64,000 nucleotides of DNA. It comes from JBCCIM01 sp965263205. GTDB lineage: Bacteria > Bacteroidota > Rhodothermia > Rhodothermales > JAHQVL01. Numbering within the stretch: the stretch's first letter is position 1; each line of letters starts with the position of its first letter. Positions 43,820 through 52,513 of the stretch are shown here, one piece after another. The stretch is from positions 62,001 to 126,000 of the forward strand of contig CBDHHF010000011.1 of NCBI GenBank assembly GCA_965263205.1, written 5' to 3'. Position numbers and translations under genes: made by a program. The notes beneath the pieces were generated by a model. The model made no database searches, was not told the origin of the DNA, and saw only the letters and a list, made by a program, of their open reading frames with translations.

Positions 43820-45289
43820 ATGAGATCATCAGGAAAGAGCATATTCGTGAAGAAAGTTCCGGAAAAAGCCTGGCAGGTGCTGGTGGTTGTATTGGCACTG
43901 GCAACGATGACAGGTACGGTGCGTACGGCTTCTGTCCCAGAGAAAATTGATGAGATCCTCGCCGGTCCCCACGCCAGTGCAGCATTTTGGGGGGTTCACG
44001 TGCAGGACCTAACTACTGGCCGTATCCTGTATGAGCGGAATGGTGACAAAACGCTTGTGCCGGCCTCAAATCAAAAACTGATCACCACCGCTGCTGCCCT
44101 TGATGCGCTGGGTGCCGATTTCAGGTATGAAACCACGCTTCATTTTAAAGGCGAGATTGGCGGCTCTATCATGCGAGGCGACCTTATCCTGGAAGGTGCC
44201 GGCGATCCTACCTTTGCGAGCAAAGAGGTAAAAGAAGAGAATCCGCTCAAGGCATGGGCCGAAAAGCTGGCTGGCCTCGGCGTTACGCGGATTGAAGGCC
44301 GGCTCATTGGAGACGACAATGCCTTTGACGATCAGCCGTATGCCAAGGGATGGGACCTCTCGTTTGTGGCTACAGAGTCTTTTGCACCGGCGAGTAGTGG
44401 ACTCTCAGCGCACGACAACATTGTGCGGGTACAAATTGAATCGAGCCGGGTGGGGGCACCGCCCGTGCTTACCGATATGCCGCCAGGCTATCTTGAATTA
44501 GACAACGAGGCAACAACAAGCGCGCGCCGGCGTGGTCGGTCGATCCGTGTGAACAGGAAATTGGGTACAGAAGAGGTTACAGTGAAGGGATCTGTGCCAC
44601 GCGTGTACCGCCGGAGTGTTGTGATACCGGTTTCCAATCCCACTGCGTTTGCGTTGCATGCTTTCAAAACATACCTGGAAGAAGCCGGCATTGAGATGGT
44701 CGCAACGATGCACGACATTGACGACCTCGATGAAAATATCGACTACAAAAACGCTGCGCCACTCTTTGTGTACCACTCGCCACCCCTTTCCGAAATCCTT
44801 GTGCAGGTCAACAAAGAAAGCAATAATTTCTATGCTGAGCAGGTTTTTCGTACGTTTGGGTGGGGTGGATCTGTTGAAGGTGGTGAGCGTCGCGTGAAAG
44901 AATTCCTGAAAAAAACAGGAATCAGCCGGGCGGGTCTCGCGGTTCGAGATGGCTCTGGGCTGTCACGGAAAAACATGCTGACCACCGAAACGATCGGCGG
45001 TTTGCTGGCGTACATGCAGCGGCATTCCGACTGGGAGACGTTTAAACAAACTCTCCCGAGTGGCGGAGAGGCCGAGACTACCCTCGATCACAGGTTGAGA
45101 GGTGTACCTGTCATTGCAAAAACCGGTTCGTTGGAATTTGTCAGGTCGCTAAGCGGATACGTCACCACCGAGGACGGTCGTTTAGTAGCGTTTTCACTTA
45201 TTGCCAACAACTACACTGCGCCATCTTACAGAATTATGCAAGCCATGGACCGCATTGTGCTTGCAATTACAGAGGCTGAAGGCGTGTGA
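43820..45289 (+). CDS. dacB: D-alanyl-D-alanine carboxypeptidase/endopeptidase (PBP4 family)
   Basis: 489 residues. Signal or anchor segment near 18-33. Penicillin-binding motifs: SxxK Ser83-Lys86 (PASNQKL), SxN within SGLSRKN, and KTG (AKTGSLEF). The long insert between the first two motifs is typical of the PBP4 class. It trims D-Ala and cuts cross-links in peptidoglycan, in the periplasm. mreD follows 67 bp on, same strand. Confidence 0.92.
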   Translation: MRSSGKSIFVKKVPEKAWQVLVVVLALATMTGTVRTASVPEKIDEILAGPHASAAFWGVHVQDLTTGRILYERNGDKTLVPASNQKLITTAAALDALGADFRYETTLHFKGEIGGSIMRGDLILEGAGDPTFASKEVKEENPLKAWAEKLAGLGVTRIEGRLIGDDNAFDDQPYAKGWDLSFVATESFAPASSGLSAHDNIVRVQIESSRVGAPPVLTDMPPGYLELDNEATTSARRRGRSIRVNRKLGTEEVTVKGSVPRVYRRSVVIPVSNPTAFALHAFKTYLEEAGIEMVATMHDIDDLDENIDYKNAAPLFVYHSPPLSEILVQVNKESNNFYAEQVFRTFGWGGSVEGGERRVKEFLKKTGISRAGLAVRDGSGLSRKNMLTTETIGGLLAYMQRHSDWETFKQTLPSGGEAETTLDHRLRGVPVIAKTGSLEFVRSLSGYVTTEDGRLVAFSLIANNYTAPSYRIMQAMDRIVLAITEAEGV

Positions 45290-45356
45290 TAACGTTGGCC
45301 GATACGATAAAATGCCGGCTCCGGGCCGGCGTGTGACTTCCGTGTTATATTAAACT

Positions 45357-45830
45357 ATGCCCTTTGCCCTTCGCGCTGCATTAATTGGATTGGCCTGCAT
45401 TGCTTTGCAATGGCTGGTGCTTGGGCGTTTGATGCTCTGGGGAGCCTACCCCGACGGTGTCTTGCTGTATATCGCATGGTTGGGTTTTATCTACGGCCGG
45501 CGTGTAGGGATGATCAGCGGGTTTGCTCTCGGCTTTCTCATGGATGCCATCTACGGCACCTGGGGCATTCAAATGTTTGTCAAAACCCTGCTCGGGTTTA
45601 TGGTCGGACTTTTCCAGGCCAATGACCGGGACACCGTAATTGTACGCCCGCAACAGGCATTTCTTGTGGGCTTGTTTATCGCGCTTCTCCATAATGGCCT
45701 TTTTGTGGCCCTGCTTGTGCTTCAATCCGGCGCACGAAACCCATCTGTTATCTTTTCCCACTGGCTCGGCGCAGCCCTCTATACCGCGCTTGTAGCGAAT
45801 ATCGCATCGCGGTTTATTTCTGTGGATTGA
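45357..45830 (+). CDS. mreD: rod shape-determining protein MreD
   Basis: 157 residues, about five membrane helices (for example LIGLACIALQWLVLGRLMLW and LGFIYGRRVGMISGFALGFL), with the MreD-like PDGVLLYIAWLGF and LMDAIYGTWG. MreD is part of the MreBCD complex that guides side-wall synthesis. It is not next to mreB, mreC or a class B PBP here, though it follows dacB. Identification rests on topology and short motifs. Confidence 0.75.
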   Translation: MPFALRAALIGLACIALQWLVLGRLMLWGAYPDGVLLYIAWLGFIYGRRVGMISGFALGFLMDAIYGTWGIQMFVKTLLGFMVGLFQANDRDTVIVRPQQAFLVGLFIALLHNGLFVALLVLQSGARNPSVIFSHWLGAALYTALVANIASRFISVD

Positions 45831-45863
45831 TTGGAAGAGTGTCTGCCTACTACTTTTCGGGTC

Positions 45864-46078
45864 ATGCCCAACTTGATTCTGTCTCTATATCACAATTAAC
45901 ATCATCGGTTCAAAAGGGACACCGTGCCCGTTTTTTTCCGCTACGTCATGCCGGACTTGATCCGGTATCCAGCGAACGATTGGGTAAATTAGCCCTTTTA
46001 AAGATGTCTGGATGCTGGATCAAGTCCAGAATAACGGTTTGCTTAGTTGTGATATAGAGACAGAACTTGATTGGGCAT
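45864..46078. mobile_element. MITE-like element with 32-bp terminal inverted repeats
   Basis: 215 bp. The outer arms, 45864-45895 and 46047-46078, are both 32 bp and match in 8 + 19 positions around a 5-bp core. In the left arm the core is CTTGA; in the right arm, read in the same sense, it is TCAAG, its exact reverse complement. Inside is a second inverted repeat of 29 bp (45944-45972 and 46008-46036, 24 matches) of the CGTCATGCCGGACTTGATC type. No transposase. Non-autonomous element or palindromic intergenic repeat; no target-site duplication was identified. Confidence 0.65.
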
Positions 46079-46106
46079 CCACCCGAATGCGAATCTGCTA
46101 TACCTG

Positions 46107-46134
46107 TGGATCCCCCAGTCAAGCTGGGATGACG
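46107..46134 (-). repeat. partial copy of the CGTCATSCC-type palindromic repeat
   Basis: Read on the minus strand it begins CGTCATCCCAGCTTGACTGG and ends GGATCCA, matching the pattern of the inner arm of the element at 45944. Dispersed repeats of this type are known in many bacteria. Confidence 0.5.
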
Positions 46135-46282
46135 ATGTGCAAATCCGTATAAAATTGGCCTTTAGCAGGCTAAAAACATCGTTTTGAAGATCGCGAGCAA
46201 AAAAATCTCAGTGAACGAGTAACTTTTGTGACTCAAAATGAGTAGTATAGGTTACATTGTGTAACTTAAAATACTCAATCAT

Positions 46283-46735
46283 ATGGATATTGATCAAATA
46301 GAGGCTTTATACGAGCGCTACCAAAAACATTTGTTTGTTGGCGTAATTATTGGGATGACCGGAATGGTAGCTTCAGATGTTCTCGAGAGCTTCGGCGTTG
46401 AGGGTGGATGGGTTGTGTTATGCTCTGTAATCTCGCTTTTGGGTTGGGGGGTGTTCATTGCCGGTGCCATGCAACTCCGCGGGCTTCAGAATAAACGACA
46501 ACATCAATTTCCATCTGCACCTATTGACGACGAACGCGTACAACAAAATCGAACAGAAGCTTTTTCGTTTGCTTTTATGGTTGTGCTCGTGTGGCTCGTT
46601 GTCGTTACGGTAGGTAGTTCGATGCTCGAAAAATTCGCCGGCTATGTGCTTTCTGCAGCGTTGGCAGCAGATATCGGTATCGCGATGGGTATCGCAGCAT
46701 CTCTTGGCAGATTCTTATACCTGCAGCGCCAATGA
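46283..46735 (+). CDS. four-helix membrane protein, DUF2178-like
   Basis: 150 residues with four predicted membrane helices (about 18-36, 43-62, 94-112, 120-140) and a polar middle loop. It overlaps the following XRE regulator by 4 bases (ATGA), a common pairing of a small membrane protein with a Cro/CI-type regulator. The reaction is unknown. Its family label is a guess from topology and partner. Confidence 0.7.
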   Translation: MDIDQIEALYERYQKHLFVGVIIGMTGMVASDVLESFGVEGGWVVLCSVISLLGWGVFIAGAMQLRGLQNKRQHQFPSAPIDDERVQQNRTEAFSFAFMVVLVWLVVVTVGSSMLEKFAGYVLSAALAADIGIAMGIAASLGRFLYLQRQ

Positions 46736-46950
46736 GTGATAGCCTGAAAAACAAAATCAAGGTCTATCGCGCAATGCATGATCTGACGCAGGCTGACCTT
46801 GCGATGAAAGTAAACGTCACGCGTAAAAGCATTAATGCCATCGAAGGCGGGCGGTTTGTGCCGTCAACTCTGCTGGCCTTGAAAATTGCGCGGGTGTTCA
46901 ATGTAACCGTAGAAGATGTATTTCAGCTTCAGGATGAAGCTGCGACATAA
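46732..46950 (+). CDS. small XRE-family transcription regulator
   Basis: 72 residues, almost all a helix-turn-helix: IKVYRAMHDLTQADLAMKVN, VTRKSINAIEGGRFVPSTLL. Short YozG/YgzD type. Translationally coupled to the membrane gene; it probably autoregulates the pair. Confidence 0.9.
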   Translation: MSDSLKNKIKVYRAMHDLTQADLAMKVNVTRKSINAIEGGRFVPSTLLALKIARVFNVTVEDVFQLQDEAAT

Positions 46951-46978
46951 ACCAAACAACCTACCTTATCCAAACATC

Positions 46979-47857
46979 ATGAACTATAGATCTGGTTTGA
47001 CTTCCACGCTGTCGTTCCTGTTGCTTCTTGCAACCATGTTGCCGGCGCAGGATGCGTTGGGGCAGCCTGCTGATAAAACCCTGCTCTGGAAAATTGAAGG
47101 AGACGATATCAAGCCGTCGTATCTCCTCGGTACCATCCACGTGATGCCGCAGTCACAATTTGAGCTGAAAGACAAAGTGAAAACGGCATTTGCTGAAACG
47201 GAGCAGTTGGTGCTTGAACTCGATATTGACGATCCAGGTTTGCAGGGCGCTATTATGGCAAACGCTGCCATGGAAGGGGGAGAAACGCTCGATAAGCTAT
47301 TGCCGGCCCGCGCATACCAAACCATCGATGAACAATTACAGGCGCTCATGGGCGTTGGCCTTGCACCATTTAATACATTCAAACCCATGCTGATTGCTTC
47401 ATTCCTCGTAGCAAAGTATGTAGGTGAGCAACCAGCTAGCTTTGAAATGACGTTGACGCAAATGGCGGCTGCGCAGGAAATGGAGATCCTGGGCCTCGAA
47501 ACGGTTGCTGAGCAGATGGAGGTGTTTGATCGCATTGCTTATGAGGATCAGGCTGCAGATTTGGTAGAAATGATCGACGACGAAACACGTACGAAGGCGA
47601 TGTTTGGAGAGCTGTTTCATCTATATCAAATGGAAGACCAGGCAGGGCTCTACACGATGATGGGAGAATACTTTGATGACCCTTCCCAATTGGATGTGAT
47701 GATTATTGCACGCAACAAGAGCTGGATTTCGCGGATGGTTGAGAAGGCCAGCGAGAAATCGACATTCTTTGGCGTAGGTGCGGGGCACCTGGGTGGTGAG
47801 CAAGGGGTGCTGAAGCTGCTCAAAGAGGCCGGCTACACGCTTACCCCAATTATGTAG
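46979..47857 (+). CDS. TraB/GumN-family exported protein
   Basis: 292 residues from the ATG at 46979, which begins a signal peptide (ending DALGQ); an upstream in-frame ATG at 46916 overlaps the regulator gene. TraB/GumN/PrgY family: LLGTIHVMPQSQFELKDKV near the start with the GxxH motif, LVLELDIDD with the paired acidic residues, and a late FFGVGAGHLGGEQGVLKLL with a second GxxH. The family is related to the Tiki metalloproteases, so a metal-dependent peptidase is possible. Its last 8 bases overlap the convergent DUF3267 gene. Confidence 0.85.
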   Translation: MNYRSGLTSTLSFLLLLATMLPAQDALGQPADKTLLWKIEGDDIKPSYLLGTIHVMPQSQFELKDKVKTAFAETEQLVLELDIDDPGLQGAIMANAAMEGGETLDKLLPARAYQTIDEQLQALMGVGLAPFNTFKPMLIASFLVAKYVGEQPASFEMTLTQMAAAQEMEILGLETVAEQMEVFDRIAYEDQAADLVEMIDDETRTKAMFGELFHLYQMEDQAGLYTMMGEYFDDPSQLDVMIIARNKSWISRMVEKASEKSTFFGVGAGHLGGEQGVLKLLKEAGYTLTPIM

Positions 47858-48419
47858 ACGGTTGGTCTTCTGGCCAGAGCACAACGCAGCCGGCTTGTGT
47901 ATCATGATCCTGAAGCAATACGCCGTTAGGGAGGTCGCGGATGGCGTGGAGGATGTAGAGGTCGCCAGCAGCGCCGCTAATCAGGATCGCGCCGGCAAAG
48001 GCCAACTCTGTATCCAGCGTAATAAAACTGATCAGCCACGGCAGAATGCCTGTTAGTATCAGCGGCATGGCTGCACCAATTCGATATGCTGTAACAGGCA
48101 TGGGCGCCGTACTATGGCAGTACGGCGTCACTGTTTTCCATTGTACGCCAAACGTAAACGAAGACCACGGCAGGCCGCTGGCTAATTTCCATGCCACGGC
48201 GTGTGTACCTTCGTGGAGCAATAACAACCCAAACGTGTAAGCCAGCCATAGCCACTCGATGTCAAAACCCGCACGCGTCAGCCAGAGGTAAAGTGCAATC
48301 GGAACGATGACAAGCACCAGCGAAAGAATCCATACCCATGACGGGAGACTTGCAATAGCCACCGAACGATCTTCGATTCGATAGCCGGGGTAAGTAGTAG
48401 CCAGGTCTTCGAGATTCAC
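47850..48419 (-). CDS. DUF3267-type membrane zinc peptidase-like protein
   Basis: 189 residues from a GTG at 48419, only 2 bp after the dapA stop. The longer frame up to 48581 would overlap dapA extensively and is rejected. Four membrane helices. HEGTH (69-73) at the end of helix 2 (LLLLHEGTHAVAW) matches the HExxH of DUF3267, a putative intramembrane metallopeptidase family. Position behind dapA suggests co-transcription; no functional link is known. Confidence 0.72.
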   Translation of the reverse strand: MNLEDLATTYPGYRIEDRSVAIASLPSWVWILSLVLVIVPIALYLWLTRAGFDIEWLWLAYTFGLLLLHEGTHAVAWKLASGLPWSSFTFGVQWKTVTPYCHSTAPMPVTAYRIGAAMPLILTGILPWLISFITLDTELAFAGAILISGAAGDLYILHAIRDLPNGVLLQDHDTQAGCVVLWPEDQPST

Positions 48420-48421
48420 AA

Positions 48422-49321
48422 TTACGCGTTTACTTGTTCTAAAAATGGAGCAAAAGCTGCAAGGACCGCTTGGGCGGGTGTCTCGGTCATTTCTGTCAGG
48501 GGCAAGCGGACCGTAGGATGCATTTTGCCGGCTGCTGCAAGGACGGCTTTTACAGGTACCGGATTGCTTTCCAGAAAACAAGCCCGCATTGCTGGAATCA
48601 TAGCAAGGTGCATTGCCCGGGCCTTTGCTGAATCACCATCCAATGCTGTTTGAATCATGTCGCAGAATGGCCTGGGGCACGCATTGCTAATCACAGAAAT
48701 TACGCCTTCAGCACCTAATGCGATACAGGGAAACGCCATTTCATCATCACCAGCATACACGGCAAATCCTTCAGGGCGGTTGCGGAGGATGTCCGCTATT
48801 TGACCAAGATCACCGGATGCTTCTTTAACGCCAATTACGGTCGGGATCGTTGCAAGTTCGAGCAGCAGGTCTGCTGAAATGTTGGACGCTGTTCGACCGG
48901 GCACGTTGTAAACGATAATCGGACAGTCCGTAGCTGCTGCTATGGCTTCAAAGTGCGCCTTGTAGCCGGCAGGCGTAGGTTTATTGTAATAGGGGCCAAC
49001 AACGAGCAACCCATCCACGCCTGCTGTTGCAGCTTCTTTTGAAAAGGTGATGCTTTCTTGCGTGTTGTAACTACCCGTTCCCGCGATTACAGGCACGCGG
49101 CCGGCGGTATGAGACAGGGTCAAGTCAATGAGACGTCTGCGCTCATTGTGGCTAATGGTTGGGTTTTCGCCAGTGGTCCCAAGCACGACAACCGCGCCAA
49201 CTCCACCTGCGATTTGATCGTCGATGAGGCGGCAATAGGCAGCTTCGTCTATCTCGCCGTTTGGCGTAAATGGCGTTACGAGCGCCGGCGCAGTTCCTTT
49301 AAAGATCATGTGCTTTTTCAT
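48422..49321 (-). CDS. dapA: 4-hydroxy-tetrahydrodipicolinate synthase
   Basis: 299 residues. (beta/alpha)8 lyase with GTTGENPTIS, the catalytic Tyr in YYNKP/YNVPGRT and the Schiff-base Lys in GVKEASGD. It joins pyruvate and aspartate semialdehyde, the first step toward diaminopimelate and lysine. It follows dapB (110-bp gap with a heptamer array and a hairpin) in a minus-strand block with the homoserine dehydrogenase gene, so the branch-point enzymes are together. Confidence 0.95.
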   Translation of the reverse strand: MKKHMIFKGTAPALVTPFTPNGEIDEAAYCRLIDDQIAGGVGAVVVLGTTGENPTISHNERRRLIDLTLSHTAGRVPVIAGTGSYNTQESITFSKEAATAGVDGLLVVGPYYNKPTPAGYKAHFEAIAAATDCPIIVYNVPGRTASNISADLLLELATIPTVIGVKEASGDLGQIADILRNRPEGFAVYAGDDEMAFPCIALGAEGVISVISNACPRPFCDMIQTALDGDSAKARAMHLAMIPAMRACFLESNPVPVKAVLAAAGKMHPTVRLPLTEMTETPAQAVLAAFAPFLEQVNA

Positions 49322-49361
49322 GAGAGGGCATTGTCAGGGCGTTGGGAATGCTTTTAGGGTT

Positions 49362-49396
49362 GTTGAAAGTTGCAGGTTACAGGTTGCAAGTTGAGC
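49362..49396 (+). repeat. GTTNNNN heptamer array between dapB and dapA
   Basis: Five 7-base units: GTTGAAA, GTTGCAG, GTTACAG, GTTGCAA, GTTGAGC. Same family as the arrays at 12820 and 32417. Confidence 0.7.
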
Positions 49397-49404
49397 GTCA
49401 TAAA

Positions 49405-49426
49405 TGCGCCATCTCTATGAGGCGCA
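49405..49426. terminator. hairpin between dapB and dapA, weak terminator or attenuator
   Basis: TGCGCC, a 10-base loop, GGCGCA. On the minus strand it is followed by TTTAT, a weak U-run; on the plus strand by A only. It might lower dapA expression relative to dapB. Confidence 0.35.
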
Positions 49427-49431
49427 AAAAA

Positions 49432-50178
49432 CTACGCGTTGCCGAGCCAGTCGTCCAGTAAATCGTCCAGCGTAAACAGTCCTTGTTTACCTGCGATCCA
49501 TTCTGCAGCGCGCAACGCCCCAAGGGCAAAGCCATTGCGGTTTTTTGCGTCGTGCGAAATACTGATCACGTCATACGGACTGTCGAACGTGACGGTATGC
49601 TGACCAAAGATGTGGCCCAGGCGTTGCGAAGTTACGTGCAAAGCAGCAGCATCAATTTGGTGATGCTGGGTTTCTGGTTCAATCCTGGTTTTTCGGTCAA
49701 TGTTGTCTAGCAGTATGGTTGCCAGATGAAGCGCTGTACCGCTGGGGCTATCCAGTTTGTACTGGTGATGCGCTTCGTGAACACCTGCATCATATTCCGG
49801 GATTTTGTTAATGATACCCGCTGCTTTTTCGATCAACCGCGACAGTACTGCAACCCCAATCGAAAAGTTTGGGGCGTAAAGCATACCAATATTACTTTTG
49901 GCTAGGGCTGCATGTACCGTTGCCATTTCTGTATACCAGCCGGTGGTCCCCATTACAATCTGCACGCCGGATTCACAATAGTGCTGGATATGAGGCAGCG
50001 CGAGTGCCGGCTGCGAAAAATCGATAACAACATCACAGGCACGCAGTGCTGCCTGGTTGTTTTGCCCAAGAACGGGGTTGGAAGAATTAAATCGAAGAAC
50101 CACTTCATGGCCCAATTCCCGAGCCATGGTTTCGATTGCTGTGCCCGTTTTGCCGGTCCCAGCAAGTGCAATGTTCAT
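49432..50178 (-). CDS. dapB: 4-hydroxy-tetrahydrodipicolinate reductase
   Basis: 248 residues. Rossmann start MNIALAGTGKTG (GxGxxG variant GTGKTG) and the DapB substrate signature HEAHHQYKLDSPSGTAL with the catalytic His and Lys. It reduces the DapA product using NAD(P)H. The start lies 18 bp after the upstream homoserine dehydrogenase stop. Length is close to the usual 240-270. Confidence 0.94.
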   Translation of the reverse strand: MNIALAGTGKTGTAIETMARELGHEVVLRFNSSNPVLGQNNQAALRACDVVIDFSQPALALPHIQHYCESGVQIVMGTTGWYTEMATVHAALAKSNIGMLYAPNFSIGVAVLSRLIEKAAGIINKIPEYDAGVHEAHHQYKLDSPSGTALHLATILLDNIDRKTRIEPETQHHQIDAAALHVTSQRLGHIFGQHTVTFDSPYDVISISHDAKNRNGFALGALRAAEWIAGKQGLFTLDDLLDDWLGNA

Positions 50179-50195
50179 GGTGCTATTGAAAGATG

Positions 50196-52370
50196 TCAGG
50201 TAACAAGTTCAGCCGCCTTGATCAGGTCGGCGAGTACACCACCGGCAGTAACGGCGGGGCCGGCGCCCGGACCACGAATGATCAACGGATTGTCAAAGTA
50301 CCTGCGTGTCTTGAAAATGATCATGTTATCCGTGCCATGGAGCGCGGCAAAAGGATGGGTTGCATCTACAGCCTGCAAACCAATGCGGACGCCTTCGGTC
50401 GTGATACGACCTACGTAATGGATTTTTTGACCCGGTTGTACCGGAATGTCGGGTTGCCAGGTAGCAAGTGCTTGTGCGTATGTATCCATAAACGCATCCC
50501 TGGAGAGCGCCATCAAATTGTCTGGCAGGAGAGGGGCGATATCTACAGCTTCGCGTTCAACCATCATACCTGCTTCGCGCGCCAGGATTAACATCTTGCG
50601 TGCAACATCTTCCCCTGAGAGGTCATCCCTTGGATCGGGCTCTGTAAATCCGCTTTCGTAAGCAAGCTGCAGGGCTTCAGCAAATGATTTACCTGCGCCC
50701 ATCTGGTTAAAGAGGAACGACAGGGTACCGGAAACCACGCCTTCAATCTGCACAATTTCATCACCGCTGCGCACAAGATCGCGGAGCGTTGAGATCACTG
50801 GCAGGCCAGCGCCAACGGTTGTTTCGTAGAAATAGGGGACCTGGTGATCGCGTGCAGCGGCTTGTAATCGGCGGTAATTCGCGACGGATTGCGTATTTGC
50901 CCGCTTGTTTGGCGTGACGACGGCGATGTTGTGTTCGAGTAAATCTGGATAGATGCGTGCGATGGCATCTGAGGCTGTAGCATCGATGACAATCAGGCGG
51001 TCGAGCCGGCTCTGTACGAGGTGGTTAAAAATTGCATCGACATCAAGCGGCTCTTCAGCTTGCAGCAGCGCCTCGCGGGCGGTTTCGAATGGGATGCCGC
51101 GTTTGTCCCAGATCATGTGCCTCGAATTGGACAATCCAACGAGGCTGATTTTTAGGTTCAGGTCTTTCAGCCAGGCATCAGCTTCCTGCTCCATCAGCTT
51201 GAGTAGTTTGCCTCCGATGGTGCCGGCGCCAAACATGAATACGTGCGCAACGCGCCGGCCAAAGCAAAACGCTTCGTGCAGCGCTTGCACAGCGGCTGGC
51301 ACGTCCTCACCAGCAACAACTGCCGAAAGATTGCTTTCGGATGCGCCATCAGCAATGGTCAATACATTGATGCCGCTGCGCCCGAGGGTGGAAAACATCC
51401 GTCCGGTAAGACCGGGGCGGTACCGCATGTTGTCATCTACCACCGTAACAATGCCTACAGAATCCAGCGCATAAACGCGGGAAATTTCGCCTGTTGCGAG
51501 CTTTTCTTTAAATGCAGCTTCCAGCAAGGCGAGTGCACGGGTTTGTGCGTCTTGCGCAACCACAATGCCGATGCTTTGCTCAGTAGAAGCCTGGGAGAGC
51601 AAGACAATATTGATGCCCTCAGCTGCGAGTGTCTGCAATGCGTGCGCGGTAATGCCCGGGACGCCGGCCATGCCTAAGCCTTCAAGTGCAAGAAGGCAAA
51701 GACCTGTCTGTGCTGTAATGCCTTTCGCCGGTCCTTCATTTTTTTCCACTGTGGCAGTGATGGTTGTCCCATGTGCCTCAAGATCATGCAGTGCCTTGAT
51801 GTATATCGTAAGTTGTGCCTTGCGCAACAACATCAAGGTTTGTGGATGTAGCATGCCATTGTTGGCATAGGCGAGCTCAGCCGCTTCCAGGTAGCTCAAT
51901 GTATCAAGTAAAAACGCATCAGGTACCACATCAGGTGTTGCTGACCAGATACCGGGGGTTTCGCTGAGGATCGTCAGTGCGTCAGCTTGTAGGGCTACAG
52001 CAAGTTGTGCGGCAACATCTTCGCCTTTGCGTAGCATATTGGTGGCTGAATTGCAGGGGGCGACAAGTACTGGTGTGCTTCCCGTGACAGGAGTCAGTTG
52101 GCTTACAATCGATTCGATTTCTAGATCATCCGAAGAAGCTGGCAAATTGATAAAAGGTGCTTCGTCCGTTGGGTTGAGCTGTTGGTAGAGGCCTCGTGCA
52201 AAGGTCTCGTACGCCGTCTTGCCCGGACAATCGTCTATGCTATCCTGGCTGAGTACCAGGATGGTATGGGGCGCTTGTTGTTGCAGATAATCGATAAGCC
52301 GCGCAAGGCCATTCTCCTGTTGAAGGGCGTTGAACTCCGCATTAATGATATGCCAGGGGCGGGACTGCAT
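50196..52370 (-). CDS. ThrA-like homoserine dehydrogenase with degenerate aspartokinase domain
   Basis: 724 residues against about 815 for standard ThrA. Residues 1-210 align with an aspartokinase only from its middle (RKGEDVAAQLAVALQADALT, PGIWSATPDVVPDA, GMLHPQTLMLLRKA). The KFGGTS substrate loop at the N-terminus is missing, and the GRGGSD-type loop reads RKGED. ACT-like regulatory domains follow at about 235-375, then homoserine dehydrogenase: GAGTIGGKLLKLM, VVTPNKRANT and FYETTVGAGLPVISTLRDLV. It should reduce aspartate semialdehyde to homoserine for threonine and methionine; kinase activity is unlikely. No coding sequence for the missing part lies upstream. Confidence 0.88.
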   Translation of the reverse strand: MQSRPWHIINAEFNALQQENGLARLIDYLQQQAPHTILVLSQDSIDDCPGKTAYETFARGLYQQLNPTDEAPFINLPASSDDLEIESIVSQLTPVTGSTPVLVAPCNSATNMLRKGEDVAAQLAVALQADALTILSETPGIWSATPDVVPDAFLLDTLSYLEAAELAYANNGMLHPQTLMLLRKAQLTIYIKALHDLEAHGTTITATVEKNEGPAKGITAQTGLCLLALEGLGMAGVPGITAHALQTLAAEGINIVLLSQASTEQSIGIVVAQDAQTRALALLEAAFKEKLATGEISRVYALDSVGIVTVVDDNMRYRPGLTGRMFSTLGRSGINVLTIADGASESNLSAVVAGEDVPAAVQALHEAFCFGRRVAHVFMFGAGTIGGKLLKLMEQEADAWLKDLNLKISLVGLSNSRHMIWDKRGIPFETAREALLQAEEPLDVDAIFNHLVQSRLDRLIVIDATASDAIARIYPDLLEHNIAVVTPNKRANTQSVANYRRLQAAARDHQVPYFYETTVGAGLPVISTLRDLVRSGDEIVQIEGVVSGTLSFLFNQMGAGKSFAEALQLAYESGFTEPDPRDDLSGEDVARKMLILAREAGMMVEREAVDIAPLLPDNLMALSRDAFMDTYAQALATWQPDIPVQPGQKIHYVGRITTEGVRIGLQAVDATHPFAALHGTDNMIIFKTRRYFDNPLIIRGPGAGPAVTAGGVLADLIKAAELVT

Positions 52371-52513
52371 TTTGGTTTGGCCTGGTGAATGAACCTGTCA
52401 TATAAATTGAGGTCGAGCCAATAAACGCGATTTGTAGCTGCGCGTTGCTAAATAATAGAATAAGAAAGCGGTTCCGAGGGGCCAGCTTTACCGTTGATCA
52501 GTTGCATTGATGC

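Larger units (their letters stand above)
45831..46282. other. non-coding region with inverted-repeat elements
   Basis: 452 bp without coding potential. It holds the inverted-repeat element 45864-46078 and a related half-site at 46107-46134. The last ~100 bp before the membrane-protein gene probably contain its promoter (TGACTCAAAATGAGTA dyad near 46231). Confidence 0.6.

Noticed and set aside
48420..48581. Longer DUF3267 start reading into dapA
   Set aside because: It would overlap dapA by 160 bp with no membrane or domain sequence; the GTG at 48419 just after the dapA stop fits better.
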